Shown: one piece after another, positions 1 through 11,322 of the stretch
Position numbering within the stretch: the stretch's first letter is position 1
Layout: every line of letters starts with the position of its first letter
Origin: Symbiodinium natans
Lineage: Eukaryota; Sar; Dinophyceae; Suessiales; Symbiodiniaceae
Length of the DNA: 64,000 nt
NCBI GenBank assembly: GCA_905221605.1
Contig: CAJNDS010002103.1
Span: forward strand, 124,581-188,580
Reading direction: 5' to 3'
Notes under the pieces: model-generated
What the model saw: the letters and a program-made list of their open reading frames with translations, nothing else
Told to the model about the DNA's origin: nothing
The model's database searches: none
Translations under genes and position numbers: made by a program

Positions 1-441
1 CCGGGAGTCTTTCCGGGGATTAGGGTGCTTAGGTGTTGTGGTCCTTAAGGTTCAAAGAGGATGGAACAATAAACCTAAAGACTAAAACTGCGAAACCCAA
101 AGCCCAAAACCGTCATACGGCAGCTGGCAAGAGCACTTTGATTCAAGCCCACAGGCGCCTTGGCTTCAGGTGTGAGGCTAGAGGGTTGTTCCGGGGAAGC
201 TTTCTTTATAGAGGGTACCAGATTTGTTTGCCCCCCGCTACATAATTGGGAGTCATACTCTGATTTTCTGCTTGCTTTAGCACAATGAGCATTACGCCAC
301 CACTACGGTTACTCCGATTATGATTTCAGGTCAGTCTTTTTATCATACCTAAACCCTGAACCCCATATCTTAAACCCTAAACCCTAAACCCGAAACCCTA
401 AACCCTAAACCCCAAACCCTTCTAAACCCTCAACCCTAAAC
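1..441. repeat. Degenerate interstitial telomeric DNA at the left edge
   Basis: No gene seen. From about 345 the strand carries imperfect CCCTAAA units that run up to the exon at 442. The first 300 bases show no recognisable feature. Confidence 0.7.
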
Positions 442-540
442 AGCCACTTCGAGGCGAGGCACGGAGGGATGCGCGCTGCGCCCGAAGTCCATGTGCTCGA
501 TGCCCGCCATGGCACAGATGTTGCCTGCGTCTCTGAAAGC
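442..540 (-). CDS. Orphan internal exon, unknown protein
   Basis: A 99-nt block (33 codons) fully open on the minus strand, GC-rich against AT-richer flanks. It reads AFRDAGNICAMAGIEHMDFG and continues RSAHPSVPRLEVA. On that strand it follows AAGTAG| and ends at |GTTTAGGG, so the donor would be the first telomeric unit of the next array. CCCTAAA-type DNA lies upstream and TTTAGGG downstream. No family recognised. Strand is inferred from splice context and from the minus orientation of the rest of the window. Confidence 0.5.
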
Positions 541-1449
541 CTACTTGGATTATGTTAGGGTTTAGGGTTTAGGGTTTAGGGTCTAGGGTCTAGGGTTTAG
601 GGTCTAGGGTTTAGGGTTTAGGGTTTAAGGCTTAGGGTCTATGGTTCATGGTTGGGATAGTAATGAAAATTTAAAATCTTGTTCTTTATTGAGTTTAAGT
701 ACCCTTAAACATGTAAAATGTTTCCGCACTATGACAAAGGTTTAGGGTTTAGGGTTGAAGGTTGAGGGTTGAGGGCTTCCGCATGGCCACCGTTTTCTTC
801 ATTTAGCAGGTCGATCACAGGATTCAAGCCCAAGTTGAGTCATAGGGTTCTTAAGGGAGGGGGGGGGGGGTTCATGGGGGGTAGGTACCTCAGGAACCTT
901 TAAGGAAGCTTAGGGAGCCTCAGGGAGTAGTGGGGAGTAGTAAGCAACCTTGGGTTCCATACCCCCCCTTGAACCCCCTCCCTTGAGAACCCTATAAATG
1001 GAAGTTCATGTCTTAAGTGTGGCTCTACGTATGAGGACTGCAATTACGACCTTGTGCGGATTGCTTGCGACACGACTCATAACTCACCATGCACCTCCAA
1101 GTAAGCCCGAAGCCCTCCAATGCTGCAACCTAAACCCTAAACCCTAAACCCTAAACCCTAAACCCTAAACCCTAAACCCTAAACCCTAAACCCTGGAGGC
1201 CTTGCGAACGCTGGGCTTAAAAGGCTTATGGAGTGCTTAGGGCTCATGGATCTTGAAGGCGTTGGGTTCCGCAGCAAGCTTCGGGCTCCCGCTTGATACC
1301 CTAAAACTCCCTGAACCCTAAACCCTAAACCCTAAACCCTAAACCCTAAACCCTAAACCCTACACCCTAAACCCTAAACCCTATTCTAAATGCTAAACTG
1401 CTAAACCCTAGACCCAAACATCCTAAACCCTACACCCTAAACCCTAAAC
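541..1449. repeat. Telomeric arrays and one MITE, no gene
   Basis: Contains a TTTAGGG array (about 556-632), a family C MITE (647-740), a G-run near 857, and CCCTAAA arrays at about 1129-1194 and 1316-1450. No convincing coding stretch seen between them. Confidence 0.7.
647..740. mobile_element. MITE family C copy
   Basis: Starts CATGGTTGGGATA and ends near ACTATGACAAAGG, with imperfect inverted ends and an AT-rich body containing GTTTAAGTACCCTTAAA. Related copies lie at 28058-28153 and 52496-52628. No coding capacity. Confidence 0.65.
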
Positions 1450-1535
1450 CCTGGAAATCTGCCCAAGTCCGAGAAGCTGATGATGGACGCGGGCAGCCGC
1501 CTTTGCAGCAATTCTCAAGGGCAGGTCCAGGCAGT
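1450..1535 (-). CDS. Orphan internal exon, unknown protein
   Basis: Open on the minus strand: a CAAG| acceptor, about 28 codons including LDLPLRIAAKAAARVHHQLL, then AGG|GTTTAGGG as donor. The next intron therefore begins with the telomeric repeat. Upstream on the minus strand is CCCTAAA DNA. The plus strand is also open here, so strand is an inference. No family recognised. Confidence 0.4.
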
Positions 1536-4001
1536 CTTGAGAGATTGGTTTTAAGGTTTAGGGTTTAGAACTTGGGGGGCTTGGGGATCTGGGGTTTAAA
1601 AGGCTATAGACTCCTTGGCCTCAGGGCCTTTGAAGGCTTTTACGGGTTTTGGGGGGGTCAGGTCTTTGGGGATTCAGGTTTCGGAGCTTTTGATGTCAGG
1701 TCAAAGGGTTTGGCAGGCCATGGGAGTTTTTGGGGGTTTATGGGCTTCGGGCTTTTTGCCGTGGCCGTGGTTCTGCTGGAATACCCTAAGTGCTACGAGG
1801 GTCCATCTTGCAAGAGGCTACCCGAACTTGGACACGAACTTAGCGAGCCTACGCGCCGTGCTGTGATGAAGGCATTTGCTGTTTCCCTTCGTCGTTCGCC
1901 ATGCGATGGCTTCCATCAGCTTCCTCCTGGAGGCTCATCTCGTAGGTTCTGTGTTTCTCTTGGCGCCTCTTGCCAAGTTACGGTTGCAGAAATGCCTGCG
2001 CTTGAAGGGCCCATGACCTGAAACCCGGACATCGTAAAGCCCTAAGGCCCTAAGAGCTTAAACCCATACCAGGCATGCTGCTTTCATCAGCGTTGAATAG
2101 GGTCTAAGGGTTGAAGCATGCTCCACCATGGCTCCTGACTCTTGCGGTTGAGATTGTTGGCAGATTCTTTTTACACGGGTTGAGGGTTCAGGGTTTAGGG
2201 TTTAAGGTTCAGGGTATAGAACACTGTACGTAAGGCTGGCGAGGTCTTACAGAAATTGCGTGACTGCAGAAGCGCATTTAGAGCAGGGAAGGAAAGATCA
2301 CAGAACAAATCGGCGGTGCCGTCTAAAACGCCGGCATACTTACAACTAGCTTCCGGGAATGCTTCTCAGGCATACCCTGAACCAAGAGCCCTTCAACAAG
2401 TCCTAGACTTCAACTGTACCCTGCCTCATGAGTGCGTGGTATGCAAATTTTAAGGCTAAGGTCCACTTAAAACATGAGCCTTTTTAAAGGCCTCATCACG
2501 AAGAAGCCCGATATGGCTGGAATACACCTGTAAGGTCATGATCGGGATCCTAACATGAACCACATACTCCTACCCAAAACCTTACAAACCCTATAAACCC
2601 CATAAACAACACAAAACCTATAAATCCCATAACTCCTACAAACCCTATGAATCCCTCTAAACCCTCTAAACCCTCTTAACCCTACAAACCCTATAAACCC
2701 TCGAAACCCTATGAACACCTTATAAACCCTATCTAGCCCTAGTCGCTCCACGCTCCACGTTCCTGACCGAGGCACAGCGCGATCCCCAGGAAGGACCAAA
2801 GCTGGAGCTGGGGTGCGGGGACCATCTGCTGGGAGTGGGAGAGCCTAGGATGTGCGGGGGGTTCTCGGGGGGTTTAGGGGGGGGAAATGGGGGATTTTTT
2901 GGGTTCAGGGATGTCTGACTAGGGTGTTTAGGGTTCAAGGTTTTTCGGGCTTAGGGTTTATAGGAGTTAGAGATGACAGGGTTTACCCTGTACAAGCCTT
3001 GTAAGACTTTCCAACCAAGCAGCAATGCCACTGCGCCGTGCAGACCCTGCCAGCCGGGCGCTGGCACGTCGCGACCCAGGAGGTAGCTCCGGCGGAGGAC
3101 CTCGTTCGGTTCATCTTAGCGGGTCTTAGTAGGGAATGAAGGAATGTGGTACCCTATGTGATCCCTTCAAGAGGATATATAGGGTATATAAATAAAGAAA
3201 TATAAATAAAGAAATATATATATATATATATATGTATACAGAGGTACCTAATTCCCTTATTTCCTTCTTGAACGATGTGCGCTGCATGATGTCTCGGTCG
3301 TGTCAAGAACGAGGTTGAAGACTGTCTTGCGACATGCTTTGCAGTCTAAACACCAAGCTCTGCAGCTCCAAGCCACCAAAACCCAAAGCCCAAACTCTGA
3401 CCCACAGCCCTTTACACCCTATAGGCCCTATTCACCCTATAAACCCTATAAACCCCACAAACCCCTAAACAAAACAAACCCCATATTGAATGCTGTTAGA
3501 GCTCACCTGAGGCCTGGGCAGTCAGGGCACACCAGTAGGTTTTGGCGTCGAATCCCGCCTGGCTCTCCGTAGGATTTACGACTTGGGGGCTAAAGAGGTG
3601 TGGGTTTAGGGCTTATGTCGGGTGTCGTTGCGTAGGACGTAGGTTTTTTTTGGAGTTTAGGGTTTCGGGTTTAGGACAGTTCTTGGTTAGTAAATCCTCA
3701 GCTACTCCTTCGCTCTACCTCGTATGCTGCGAGCTCACTCAAGGGCCCGGCGCTAGCAACCTTCAGGCGCAAAACACAACTCAAGCCTTACAAAGGCCGG
3801 TGGTCACTTCATCTGCTACCCTTATACCTTAATACAGCCCCTAGATACCCTATTAAGAACCCCCTACAAAACAGAAACCCTACTTTGTAAAGAGACCACC
3901 AACCAATATAACTCAAGCCCAATAAATAGACCTTATAAGACTTACTGTTGGTTTGCAGGGAATGAGGGAATGAGGTACCCTACATAATCCCTTAAAAGGG
4001 T

Positions 4002-4036
<35 letters not shown>

Positions 4037-4493
4037 GGGGGATATAGGCTCATTGCCTACTAACCAACAGTAATGAAGACCCAAACGCCCAGCCCTGTGC
4101 CCTATCAGCCCGTACCCTAAACACCAAAAACCTGCACCATTTATAGGCCCTAAACCTTACTGGCACCCCCCAACCCTTTTATAAATGGAGGCTTATATAC
4201 CCTACTGTCATGGTTAAAGGGCAGTTGGGGGGGGGTGCTGGTAAAACCCCGAACCCTGAACCCTGAAGCGACTCCGGGTAGATCACCGGGCTCTTCAGGG
4301 AGGGGGGCCTCATGCAAAGTAGGTACCTATAGGGAGCCTTAGGGAAGCTTAGGGACCCCAAACCCCAAACCCCAAACCCCAAACCCTAAACCCCAAACCC
4401 TAAACCCCAAACCCTAAACCCTAACCCCCCCCCCCCGCCCCTCCCTTAAGAACCCTATAAGTAGAGGCACGGCGCCTGCGTTTCCGCGCCCAC
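1536..4493. other. Non-coding stretch with MITEs and degenerate telomeric DNA
   Basis: No supportable gene. It holds a 9-mer variant array (CCCTATAAA type, about 2570-2740), a G-rich patch at 2850-2890, a degenerate family A MITE (3123-3270) with (TA)n, a clear family A MITE (3942-4073), and CCCTAAA/CCCCAAA repeats at 4356-4425 followed by a C-run. Confidence 0.6.
3942..4073. mobile_element. MITE family A copy with perfect 12-bp inverted ends
   Basis: Begins TTACTGTTGGTT and ends AACCAACAGTAA, a perfect 12-bp inverted repeat. The inside has GGGAATGAGGGAATGAGG, then CCCTTAAAAGGG and a (TA)n tract. Other family A copies: 3123-3270, 12146-12212, 30099-30352, 48777-48880, 57396-57587, 58749-58847. 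Confidence 0.8.
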
Positions 4494-4556
4494 CTTTGCG
4501 ACGGACAGGAGCTTGCGAAAGGCCACGGCCTCTGCGGCTTTGAGGGACTCGAGGGT
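4494..4556 (-). CDS. Orphan internal exon, helical segment
   Basis: Twenty-one codons open on the minus strand, reading TLESLKAAEAVAFRKLLSVA then K. It follows AGAG| and precedes |GTGGGCGC. Composition suggests an amphipathic helix. Family not recognised. Confidence 0.45.
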
Positions 4557-4954
4557 CTCTCTTTTGTGGATAGGGCTTACGGTGATACTGCGTTTGGAGT
4601 TGTAAGTCTTGTATAACGAGTTACATGGAAAGTGAAGTATATGTAAGATGTTATCAACTTACACAACTCATGTTATCTTTTTCGTCCAGTTTATGTTACT
4701 TCGCTGCAACTGTTTATAAGTCTTGCGGATCATCCTGATGAACGAAGACAAAAAAAGATTAGCGAGAGTTAGCAAGAGTTGTTTTTTGGGCATCAGAAAT
4801 GATCACGTGAACATGGATGTTGTACTGAGATGTGTTTTTGTACAATTTTGGGTAGATGTGTGGTGGTGTGGGGGGGATGGGCTCTATATCGGGGTTCGTG
4901 CAGGACCGTTTCGGGGTTTATAAGGTTTAGGGTTGCAGGGTTTATAATCGGGTT

Positions 4955-5225
4955 CAGCTGCGGACCGCAGTGGCTCGCCGTGAGCGCTTTTCTGTCCCGA
5001 CGCCATCCGAACTTGCGCATTGCTTCTGTATAGCATTGCCGAAATTCCCTGCGGATCGCCGTCGCAGACGGGCAGCCCGCGATCCGCGGCGACCCGCAGC
5101 GATCCGCAGGGGCTCACAAGGCAATATACAGTCGATCCGCAAGCCCGGATGCCCACGGGCCGAAAAAACGGACACGGCGATCCGCGGCGATCCGCAGTGA
5201 TCCGCAGCGATCCTCAGCGGCGAAA
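4955..5225. repeat. GC-rich cluster of GCGATCCGC-type short repeats
   Basis: The motif GATCCGC, often as GCGATCCGCAG, recurs many times in both orientations, most densely at 5085-5215. The local base composition is unlike the surrounding AT-rich and telomeric DNA. Several overlapping open frames here are by-products of the repeat. Function unknown. Confidence 0.6.
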
Positions 5226-6483
5226 GCCGCTGGGAAAATCCGTCAGCGCGACTTTCGCTTGCCCGCTGAAGCACTCTGGCAGGGGTATATATAAGTCACC
5301 ACAGAAGTGCAAACCTCTCCTTTTGACTTCAGTCCTTCGGACTACCGCTTCTCCCAACTTTTGCGTTCAAATGCATACCAAACGATGTGAATAACTGTCC
5401 TCGCGACAGATTCGGCCTCGCAGCCAAGCTATACTTCACATTGAGAAAAACATCACATCAAAACCAAGACCAATAAGTTACTTAAAGTTTAAAAAACCAG
5501 AGGAAGACTTAAGATACGTTTGCATCTAACTCCTTATAAATCTTTGTAACTAGGATAGCGCTTGTTAACATAACCCACATAACTTTTCTGGCCTACTCTC
5601 TTAACATCCTATAAGTTGTTATGAGTCGTCTAACTCGTACAACTTGTTACAACACCAGACGCAGTGTCACCGTAGGGTAGAAGTTTAGGGCTTAGGTACT
5701 GGGTTTGGGGGTTTCTGTAGGGTTTACGGTTTAGGGCTTAGGGCTTAGGGAAGATGGAGACAAACGCAAACGGTGACCTATACATTTCCTGAAGAAGAGC
5801 AACTTATAGTTGGGCTGTAACTCCTTTTAGGATATCGTAGTATGTCATGGGCTTCCCACTAACCACCCTCTATACTACCGCCCTCCCCCTGGGCTCCCCC
5901 CTTAAATAACCTCAATAATTAGGCTCAATTATCACGAAATAGCCTTTACTATGGGGGAAACCTAGGGAGGGGTAGTATAGAGGGGGGTAGTAGCGGAACC
6001 CATGAGCATAGGTCCCTCCAGGCAAGGCCTGCAAACCTTCCCATATCGGCCTCCAATTCATCCACGCTCGCGGCGTCGACGCCTGAAGACCAGCCCGGCA
6101 CTTGCTGGGGTGTATTAGGGTTTAGGGTTTAGAGTTTGACGTTTGGGGTTTAGGGTAGGGTCTGAGTATCCGGCGTGGCGCTTTGGGAGGGTTTATGGCC
6201 CAAACCCCAAACCCTAGACTCCAGAAGCTCTCTGTAAAAGCTCGTGCAACTCTACAGACACCCAAGAGACTCTGCAACCTAAATCCCAAACCTCTAGGAA
6301 TCCCCTGAACCCGAAGCCCCAATGCCAACCCCTAATCTCCCTGATTCAAATCCTATAAACCCTACACCCCCTAAACCTTAAGCCCTAAACCCTATAAACC
6401 CTAAATCCTGCACCCCCCCAAAACCCTCAGCCCTAAACCCTAAGCCCGAAACCCTAAACCCAAGACCTCAAACCCCGCCAAGC
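5226..6483. other. Non-coding stretch with one MITE
   Basis: AT-rich DNA at 5390-5660, TTTAGGG-like units near 5690-5750, a family E MITE (5848-6004), then degenerate CCCTAAA DNA leading into the exon at 6484. No gene seen. Confidence 0.55.
5848..6004. mobile_element. MITE family E copy
   Basis: Inverted ends: CATGGGCTTCCCACTA on the left, and on the right TAGTAGCGGAACCCATG. The middle is AT-rich around CCTCAATAATTAGGC. Copies at 28810-28940, about 44985-45180 and 47332-47563; the last two contain telomeric inserts. Confidence 0.75.
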
Positions 6484-6564
6484 CTAGAAGTTGGAAGAGC
6501 TTGGCGCCCCGGGAAGAGATCTCAAGCGAGGGCTCCACACAGCGCAGCAGGTGCAACTGCCAGC
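6484..6564 (-). CDS. Orphan internal exon, unknown protein
   Basis: Open on the minus strand between AAAGAG| and |GCTTGGCG (a GC donor). It reads WQLHLLRCVEPSLEISSRGA then KLFQLL. GC-rich, with CCCTAAG-type DNA upstream and GTTTGAG...TTTAGGG downstream on that strand. No family recognised. Confidence 0.5.
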   Translation of the reverse strand, partial: AGSCTCCAVWSPRLRSLPGAPSSSNF

Positions 6565-6639
6565 CTCTTTTGGGATCTTAAGGGTTTAGGGTTCGGGGTT
6601 AGGGTTATCGGGTTTAGGGTTTAGGGTTTCGGGCTTGGG

Positions 6640-7080
6640 GTTTATGGGGCAAATCAACATAAGAAAGCCATTGAGATAATTATAATTGACCATTGAATAT
6701 TAAATATCCGTGTAAACGCACAAGCAAACAAGAATAATAACATTGCTTATAAAATTTACTGTAGTAATAATAAGTGATATAATGATACGGGCTAGAAAAT
6801 AAACCAAATTATGGGTCTTCTTACCGTTTATCAAGTGTCCCTCAAACTAAATCTAAAATCCTGTCGTAGATGTGAACTTTAATGACTCAGTAATGATACT
6901 ATTAACCGGTTCATGAATAGAATCATTTCCAGGCCTTTTAGTTTCCTTATTAATGAGTCTTTCCTGGTGATCCCGTACTTGTTGTGTCCACGCATCAGTT
7001 AACTCCTTATCATCGTACCTTTGGGACACTTGTAATACTATTCATATCATCCCCGCGCAATAGAAAGGCAAATAAGGTTT
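6640..7080. other. AT-rich segment unlike its surroundings
   Basis: About 430 bases of AT-rich, non-telomeric sequence between TTTAGGG-type repeats. No long open frame and no clear inverted ends were seen. It could be a degraded element or a remnant of a different intron. Confidence 0.4.
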
Positions 7081-7432
7081 ACGGTTTAGGGTTTAGGGCT
7101 TACGGTTTAGGGTTTAGGGGTTTTATAGGGGTTTAGGGATTTAGCGGTTTCGGGATTTCGGGGTTGGGGTTCAGTGGTTTCGGGATTCAGGGGTTTGGAG
7201 GCTACGACTCAGAGGCTACATGTCTCTAGGGACCGGTATTCAGGTCTCCTGTCTTGTGGTGTTGTTGAACCCTAACCTAATCTACCAAATCGAGTCACTT
7301 GGAGGATCCTTAAGGTAGCTAGTGCTTCGGGCCTTGTTGAACCTCTAAGCACGGGAAAGCCAGGGTGTATGCGGCGAAAAATGCGAGGAAACTTAAATCG
7401 CCCTGAACCCTATATTCTCATGGGCGTAGTAA

Positions 7433-7537
7433 GCAGGGCAAGCAAGTCAGAACCGAAAGTTGCAAACCGTCATAGATCTGGCATTGAGAAGCTTGCGCAT
7501 GAGTACGCAAATGCAGCATGGGGTGACTCTGGCAGCT
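7433..7537. CDS. Possible exon, strand undecided
   Basis: Open on the plus strand (for example SGIEKLAHEYANAAWGDSGS, ending at a TTTAGGG array) and also on the minus strand (HPMLHLRTHAQASQCQIYDG). Base composition is exon-like. The minus reading would fit the polarity of the window. No family recognised. Confidence 0.3.
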
Positions 7538-7680
7538 AGGGTTTAGGGTTTAGGGTTTAGGGTTTAGGGTTTAGGGTTTGGGGTTTGGGATTTAGGGTTT
7601 GGGTTTGGGGTTTGGGGTTTGGGGTTTTGGGTTTGGGGTTTGGGGTTTAAGGCCTAGGGCTTCGGGCTTAGGGTTTAGGC
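7538..7680. repeat. TTTAGGG array grading into TTTGGGG units
   Basis: Perfect TTTAGGG units from 7538 change within the array to TTTGGGG-type units (about 7577-7645), so two telomere-like motifs lie head to tail. Confidence 0.85.
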
Positions 7681-8370
7681 AGGTGTGAACCGATCTTCAG
7701 TGCAAGAACTTGTGATCTCAGCTTCGACTGCCCTTTAATCCTCCAGTGACACGAGTTCGACTCAGGCCACCAAATACTGCAGAACCTGCGGCACAGCAAA
7801 GTGCCAAACATGCTTTCAAAAGGCCGAACTAAGCCTCATGAATCCTCTAACCTCCACAGCCCCAAACCGGCCTTTGGGCACTTCACTGGAGGGCGCCGTG
7901 TGAAGATCTGTGCAGGTTGACCTGAGAAGGAGGGGGGGGGGGGCCTAAGACCCGAACCTCTAAACCGGTTTACGGTTTAGGGTTTTGGGTTTTGGGTTTC
8001 GGGTTTAGGGTTTAGGGTTTAGGGTTTCGGGTTTACGGCTCTAAACTTCAGGATCCATGTGTATTATAGACTCGGGCCCGACAGCCACTCTGTGGGAACC
8101 CTCTTTAGGCCCATGCATTGAGGTACGTAGGTACGTGGATCCTTAGCATAACTAACCTATATACCCACAAAAACACCTTAAAACGCCTCTGCACTTTTGC
8201 CTCTTGGGCACATTTACCCATTTCAAACAAGAACAAGGTTAGTCTAGGTAAGCCTTCAACGCAACCCTACTAAGCTCTAGACACCCCAAGCAGAGATAGG
8301 ATAAAATCGTCTTCGCCTACACTTCGTGGCCTGCTCCCGAATTGAACCCCACACCCTAAATCTTGAACCA
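7681..8370. other. Non-coding stretch
   Basis: Short telomeric array at about 7970-8040, a G-run near 7932, and the right end of a family B MITE (about 8110-8140). No gene seen. Confidence 0.5.
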
Positions 8371-8480
8371 CACTAAACCCTAAACCCTAGACCCTAACCC
8401 TAAACCCTAAACCCTAAACCCTAAACCCTAAACCCTGAACCCTAAACCCTAAACCCTAAACCCTAAACCCTAAACCCTAA
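8370..8480. repeat. CCCTAAA array
   Basis: About 14 near-perfect CCCTAAA units with rare single-base variants. Confidence 0.9.
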
Positions 8481-8539
8481 GAGTCAAGAGCCCTCTCACG
8501 AAGTCTCCAAGCACTGTGATTAAAGGGGAGGCCTGCCCG

Positions 8540-8722
8540 GTTTAGGGTTTAGGGTTTTAGGGTTTTAGGGTTTTAGGGTTTTAGGGTTTTAGGGTTTTAG
8601 GGTTTTAGGGTTTTAGGGTTTTAGGGTTTTTAGGGTTTTAGGGTTTTAGGGTTTTAGGGTTTTAGGGTTTTAGGGTTTTAGGGTTTTAGGGTTTTTAGGG
8701 TTTTAGGGTTTTAGGGTTTAAA
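8540..8722. repeat. Uniform 8-mer array (TTTTAGGG)n
   Basis: Over 20 tandem units of TTTTAGGG with two 9-base units (TTTTTAGGG), in place of the 7-mer found elsewhere. It lies 60 bases from a 7-mer array of opposite orientation. Confidence 0.9.
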
Positions 8723-8861
8723 ATAGCTTCTACAGGGTTTAGGGCTTCGGAGGCACCTTCACCCACCAACCTCTTAGTTGCTGAGTTCATAAGCCCCCCC
8801 CCTTTACACTTTCACGCCGAAAGGCGACTTGGTACCACAGTAACCATATCATAAGAAGGGC

Positions 8862-8942
8862 ACCTTTTTTTGTGGTTGGCTAATTTCCAAGGGAACCTTA
8901 AACCCAAAAAAGGAAAAGGGTACCACTGGGCTACCAAGGGGA
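8862..8942. mobile_element. MITE family F fragment
   Basis: Carries the family F right half: AAGGGAACCTTAAACCC, an A-rich run, then GGGTACCACTGGGCTACC. Full copies are at 11013-11122, 24822-24927, 50878-50988 and 53419-53528. Confidence 0.55.
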
Positions 8943-10774
8943 TTATTGTATCCCGAACAGTAAGAAGTGTACTCATTCAGCTACTAAGAAATAGACTAGG
9001 TTGGCCCTCGGAGCCCTCTGAAATAAAGCTACATTACATACCTAAGAGAGAGGTGCCTTCGTGGGCATACGGATATGCTTCTGCTTGTTAAGCTCATAAA
9101 CCCTTCAACCCTAAAACCCTAAACACCCCAGTCAACATCCTGACGCCCTAACACCCTATAGGAGCCCCATCCCAAATATCTCTGAGATGCCAATAAACCA
9201 TTAAATGAACAAAAACTCAGCCATGAACCCTCATCTCTACACCCTCAGCCCTGCGAACCCTAAACCCTGAACCCTAAATCCTAACTCCAAAACACTAAGC
9301 CCAAGCTCCCGGCAGCTCCACTTCGTTGCACAAGGTCGCCGTCAACGATTTGCTTCGGGCGCTGCAAACCTTTTTTTGCGGGAAGGGGTGGGAGAGGGGG
9401 GGGGGGGGGGGGAAGATTGGTCTGTGGGGGTTCGGGTTTAGGATGCTTGTAGGGGTTTCGGGGCTGAAGGCCAAGGGCCAAGGGACGTATGAGAACCTCC
9501 GTTTTCGGAGCTTATGGGTTTGTGGGTTTAGGGTTTAAGGGTGCCGCCTCCTTTGCCTTGAGACATGATTCCCATAGTCTTCAGGTGATGGTGGGCTCAC
9601 CAGCTTACTTGGAGGTTGTGTAGCTATAACTGGCTTTACATGAAAGGTCGTTAGATCTGGTAGTACCTGTGGTTGGAAGGATACTTATATCTTATAACCC
9701 TACTTGTTCACAACTACCCATGAACCTGCAACGTAGGCTGCAGGGTTCCACTGCCGCAGAAGTGTCGGGTCTGCGAACCACACCTGCTAAGCTTCAGAGA
9801 GTTCTGCCAGATAAACCCCTGACTTACCAGGATGGGCTGTTCGGCCTTATGATCCCCATAATCAACCCTATAAAGTGCCTTTTTGAGGGGTTCTAGGGTA
9901 TGATCGCCCATCCTGGTAAACATCCACTTAAACATCCGGAAGTGTTCTTGGGGCCTTACATGCCACCAGATGATTGGGTTGCTCTGAGCATTCCGCCGGA
10001 AAAATGTGCAGACTCTGCACTCTCGGCAGGCGTGCCGGGTCCTGGCGGGATACCCACCCTAAACCCTAAACCCTCAGCACCCAGAGAGCCCACGGCCCCT
10101 TAACTAAGGAATGTGTCTTGATAGGGGCCCCCAATACGAATCAAGGCATGCTCCTTCACTACAAGTTGCTGTGAACGGTCGAAGTGCATGATGACTGGAG
10201 TTGCTGTAGTGTGTGTCGCTGCTACAAGCTCCGAAATCCAATGCTTGCCAGCAGTCGTAGGTCGTATCGCGACCCATGTTGGGCAGCATCCTTTCCCTCA
10301 AAACAGCGGAACTGCGGAATGTTCGCAGGTCCTCCAGAATATTGTCGACCAGCGACTGGAAGAGGTCTGTGAAGGCAACTGAGCGCCTGGCCATTTGGTG
10401 GGGGTGCGATCCACTGTGCCGTTAGGGTTCGTTGCGGTTGCAGTGCCCATGAAGGTTTGCAAGGAAGTCCTGACTTGGTCTGCCTACAGGCAGCTTGCCT
10501 AAATGAGGTAGTTCTGTCTACCAGTCATGAGGTCATCGCAATAGCCCCTCCTCCTAGGTCGAGCCCCCGAACCCCGCACAGCCTGACGAAAGGGACCATA
10601 TCAGGCGTCGAGGGTCCAAGATCGAAGGAGTTGAGAGCTTGAGGGCCTTTTGGGTTTGCAGTTTAAGCTTCAGGGTTTATAAGGGTTTAGGGTTTTTAAA
10701 GTTTAGGGTTTATAGGGTTTATAGGGCTTATAGGGTTTGTAGGGTTTATAGGGTTTATAGGGTTTAGGGTTTAC
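8943..10774. other. Non-coding stretch
   Basis: Degenerate CCCTAAA repeats (9240-9290, 10050-10075), a G-run (9400-9412), a small inverted-repeat element (9822-9918), and 9-mer TTTATAGGG repeats (10670-10770). Open frames of up to 96 codons at 10104-10394 show no recognisable domain and overlap on both strands, so I do not call a gene. Confidence 0.5.
9822..9918. mobile_element. Small inverted-repeat element
   Basis: TTACCAGGATGGGC at the left and GCCCATCCTGGTAA at the right form a 14-bp perfect inverted repeat around about 70 bases. Typical of a short MITE. Confidence 0.65.
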
Positions 10775-10864
10775 GGTTGATTGTTGGCCATCTGGCCTGT
10801 CTGCATCGCGCCACAGGTCCTGGAGCCACTGACCATCCGCCCACTGTATGCACGTGACCAGCTC
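10775..10864 (-). CDS. Internal exon, third of an in-phase trio
   Basis: Thirty codons on the minus strand, preceded by CTTTTCCAG| and followed by |GTAAACCC. It reads ELVTCIQWADGQWLQDLWRD then ADRPDGQQST. It starts in phase 0, as does the end of the exon at 11158-11202, so 11323-11378, 11158-11202 and this exon join in frame. Protein family not recognised; it is rich in Trp and Asp. Confidence 0.6.
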
Positions 10865-11012
10865 CTGGAAAAGAAAGGCTCTAGACCCAAGAGTAACCTA
10901 GGAAGAAGAAGGGTTTAGGTTTCCTGAAAAAAAGGCTCTAGACCCAAGAGTAACCTAGCAATAAGAAGGGTTTTTAGGGTTTTGGGTTTAAGTTAAGGTT
11001 TAGGGTTTAGGG

Positions 11013-11122
11013 TGACCCAAGAGAACCTGGGAATAAAATAGGGGTACCCTTTTTGGTTTAAAGGGGCTTTTTGGGAACCTAACACAAACAAATCGGGAAT
11101 AGGGCCTACTCTGGGTCCGAGT
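11013..11122. mobile_element. MITE family F copy
   Basis: Runs from GACCCAAGAGAACCTGGGAA to GGGCCTACTCTGGGTCC with imperfect inverted ends. Two partial left ends of the same family repeat in tandem just before it (about 10878-10965). Confidence 0.65.
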
Positions 11123-11157
11123 ACTGCTCCCCTAAGGCCGCTACCCCTAAACCGAAC

Positions 11158-11202
11158 CATTTCGAAGCCTGAGGAGGTCCAGGGCTGCTGTACGACAAGC
11201 GG
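11158..11202 (-). CDS. Internal exon, second of an in-phase trio
   Basis: Fifteen codons, PLVVQQPWTSSGFEM, on the minus strand. The acceptor CCCTAAACCCTCAG| touches a telomeric array, and the donor is |GTTCGGTTTAGGGG. Phase 0 at both ends, linking 11323-11378 to 10775-10864. Confidence 0.55.
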
Positions 11203-11209
11203 CTGAGGG

Positions 11210-11322
11210 TTTAGGGTTTAGGGTTTAGGGTTTAGGGTTTAGGGTTTAGGGTTTAGGGTTAGGGTTTAGGGTTTAGGGTTTAGGGTTGAGGGTTGAGGGT
11301 TGAGGGTTTAGGGTTTAGGGTC
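11210..11322. repeat. TTTAGGG array
   Basis: About 15 units, with a TTGAGGG variant block at 11284-11306, between two exons of the trio. Confidence 0.9.

Noticed and set aside
5020-5394. 124-codon plus-strand frame and overlapping minus frames
   Set aside because: The frames mostly reflect the GATCCGC repeats; several frames are open at once and none shows a domain.
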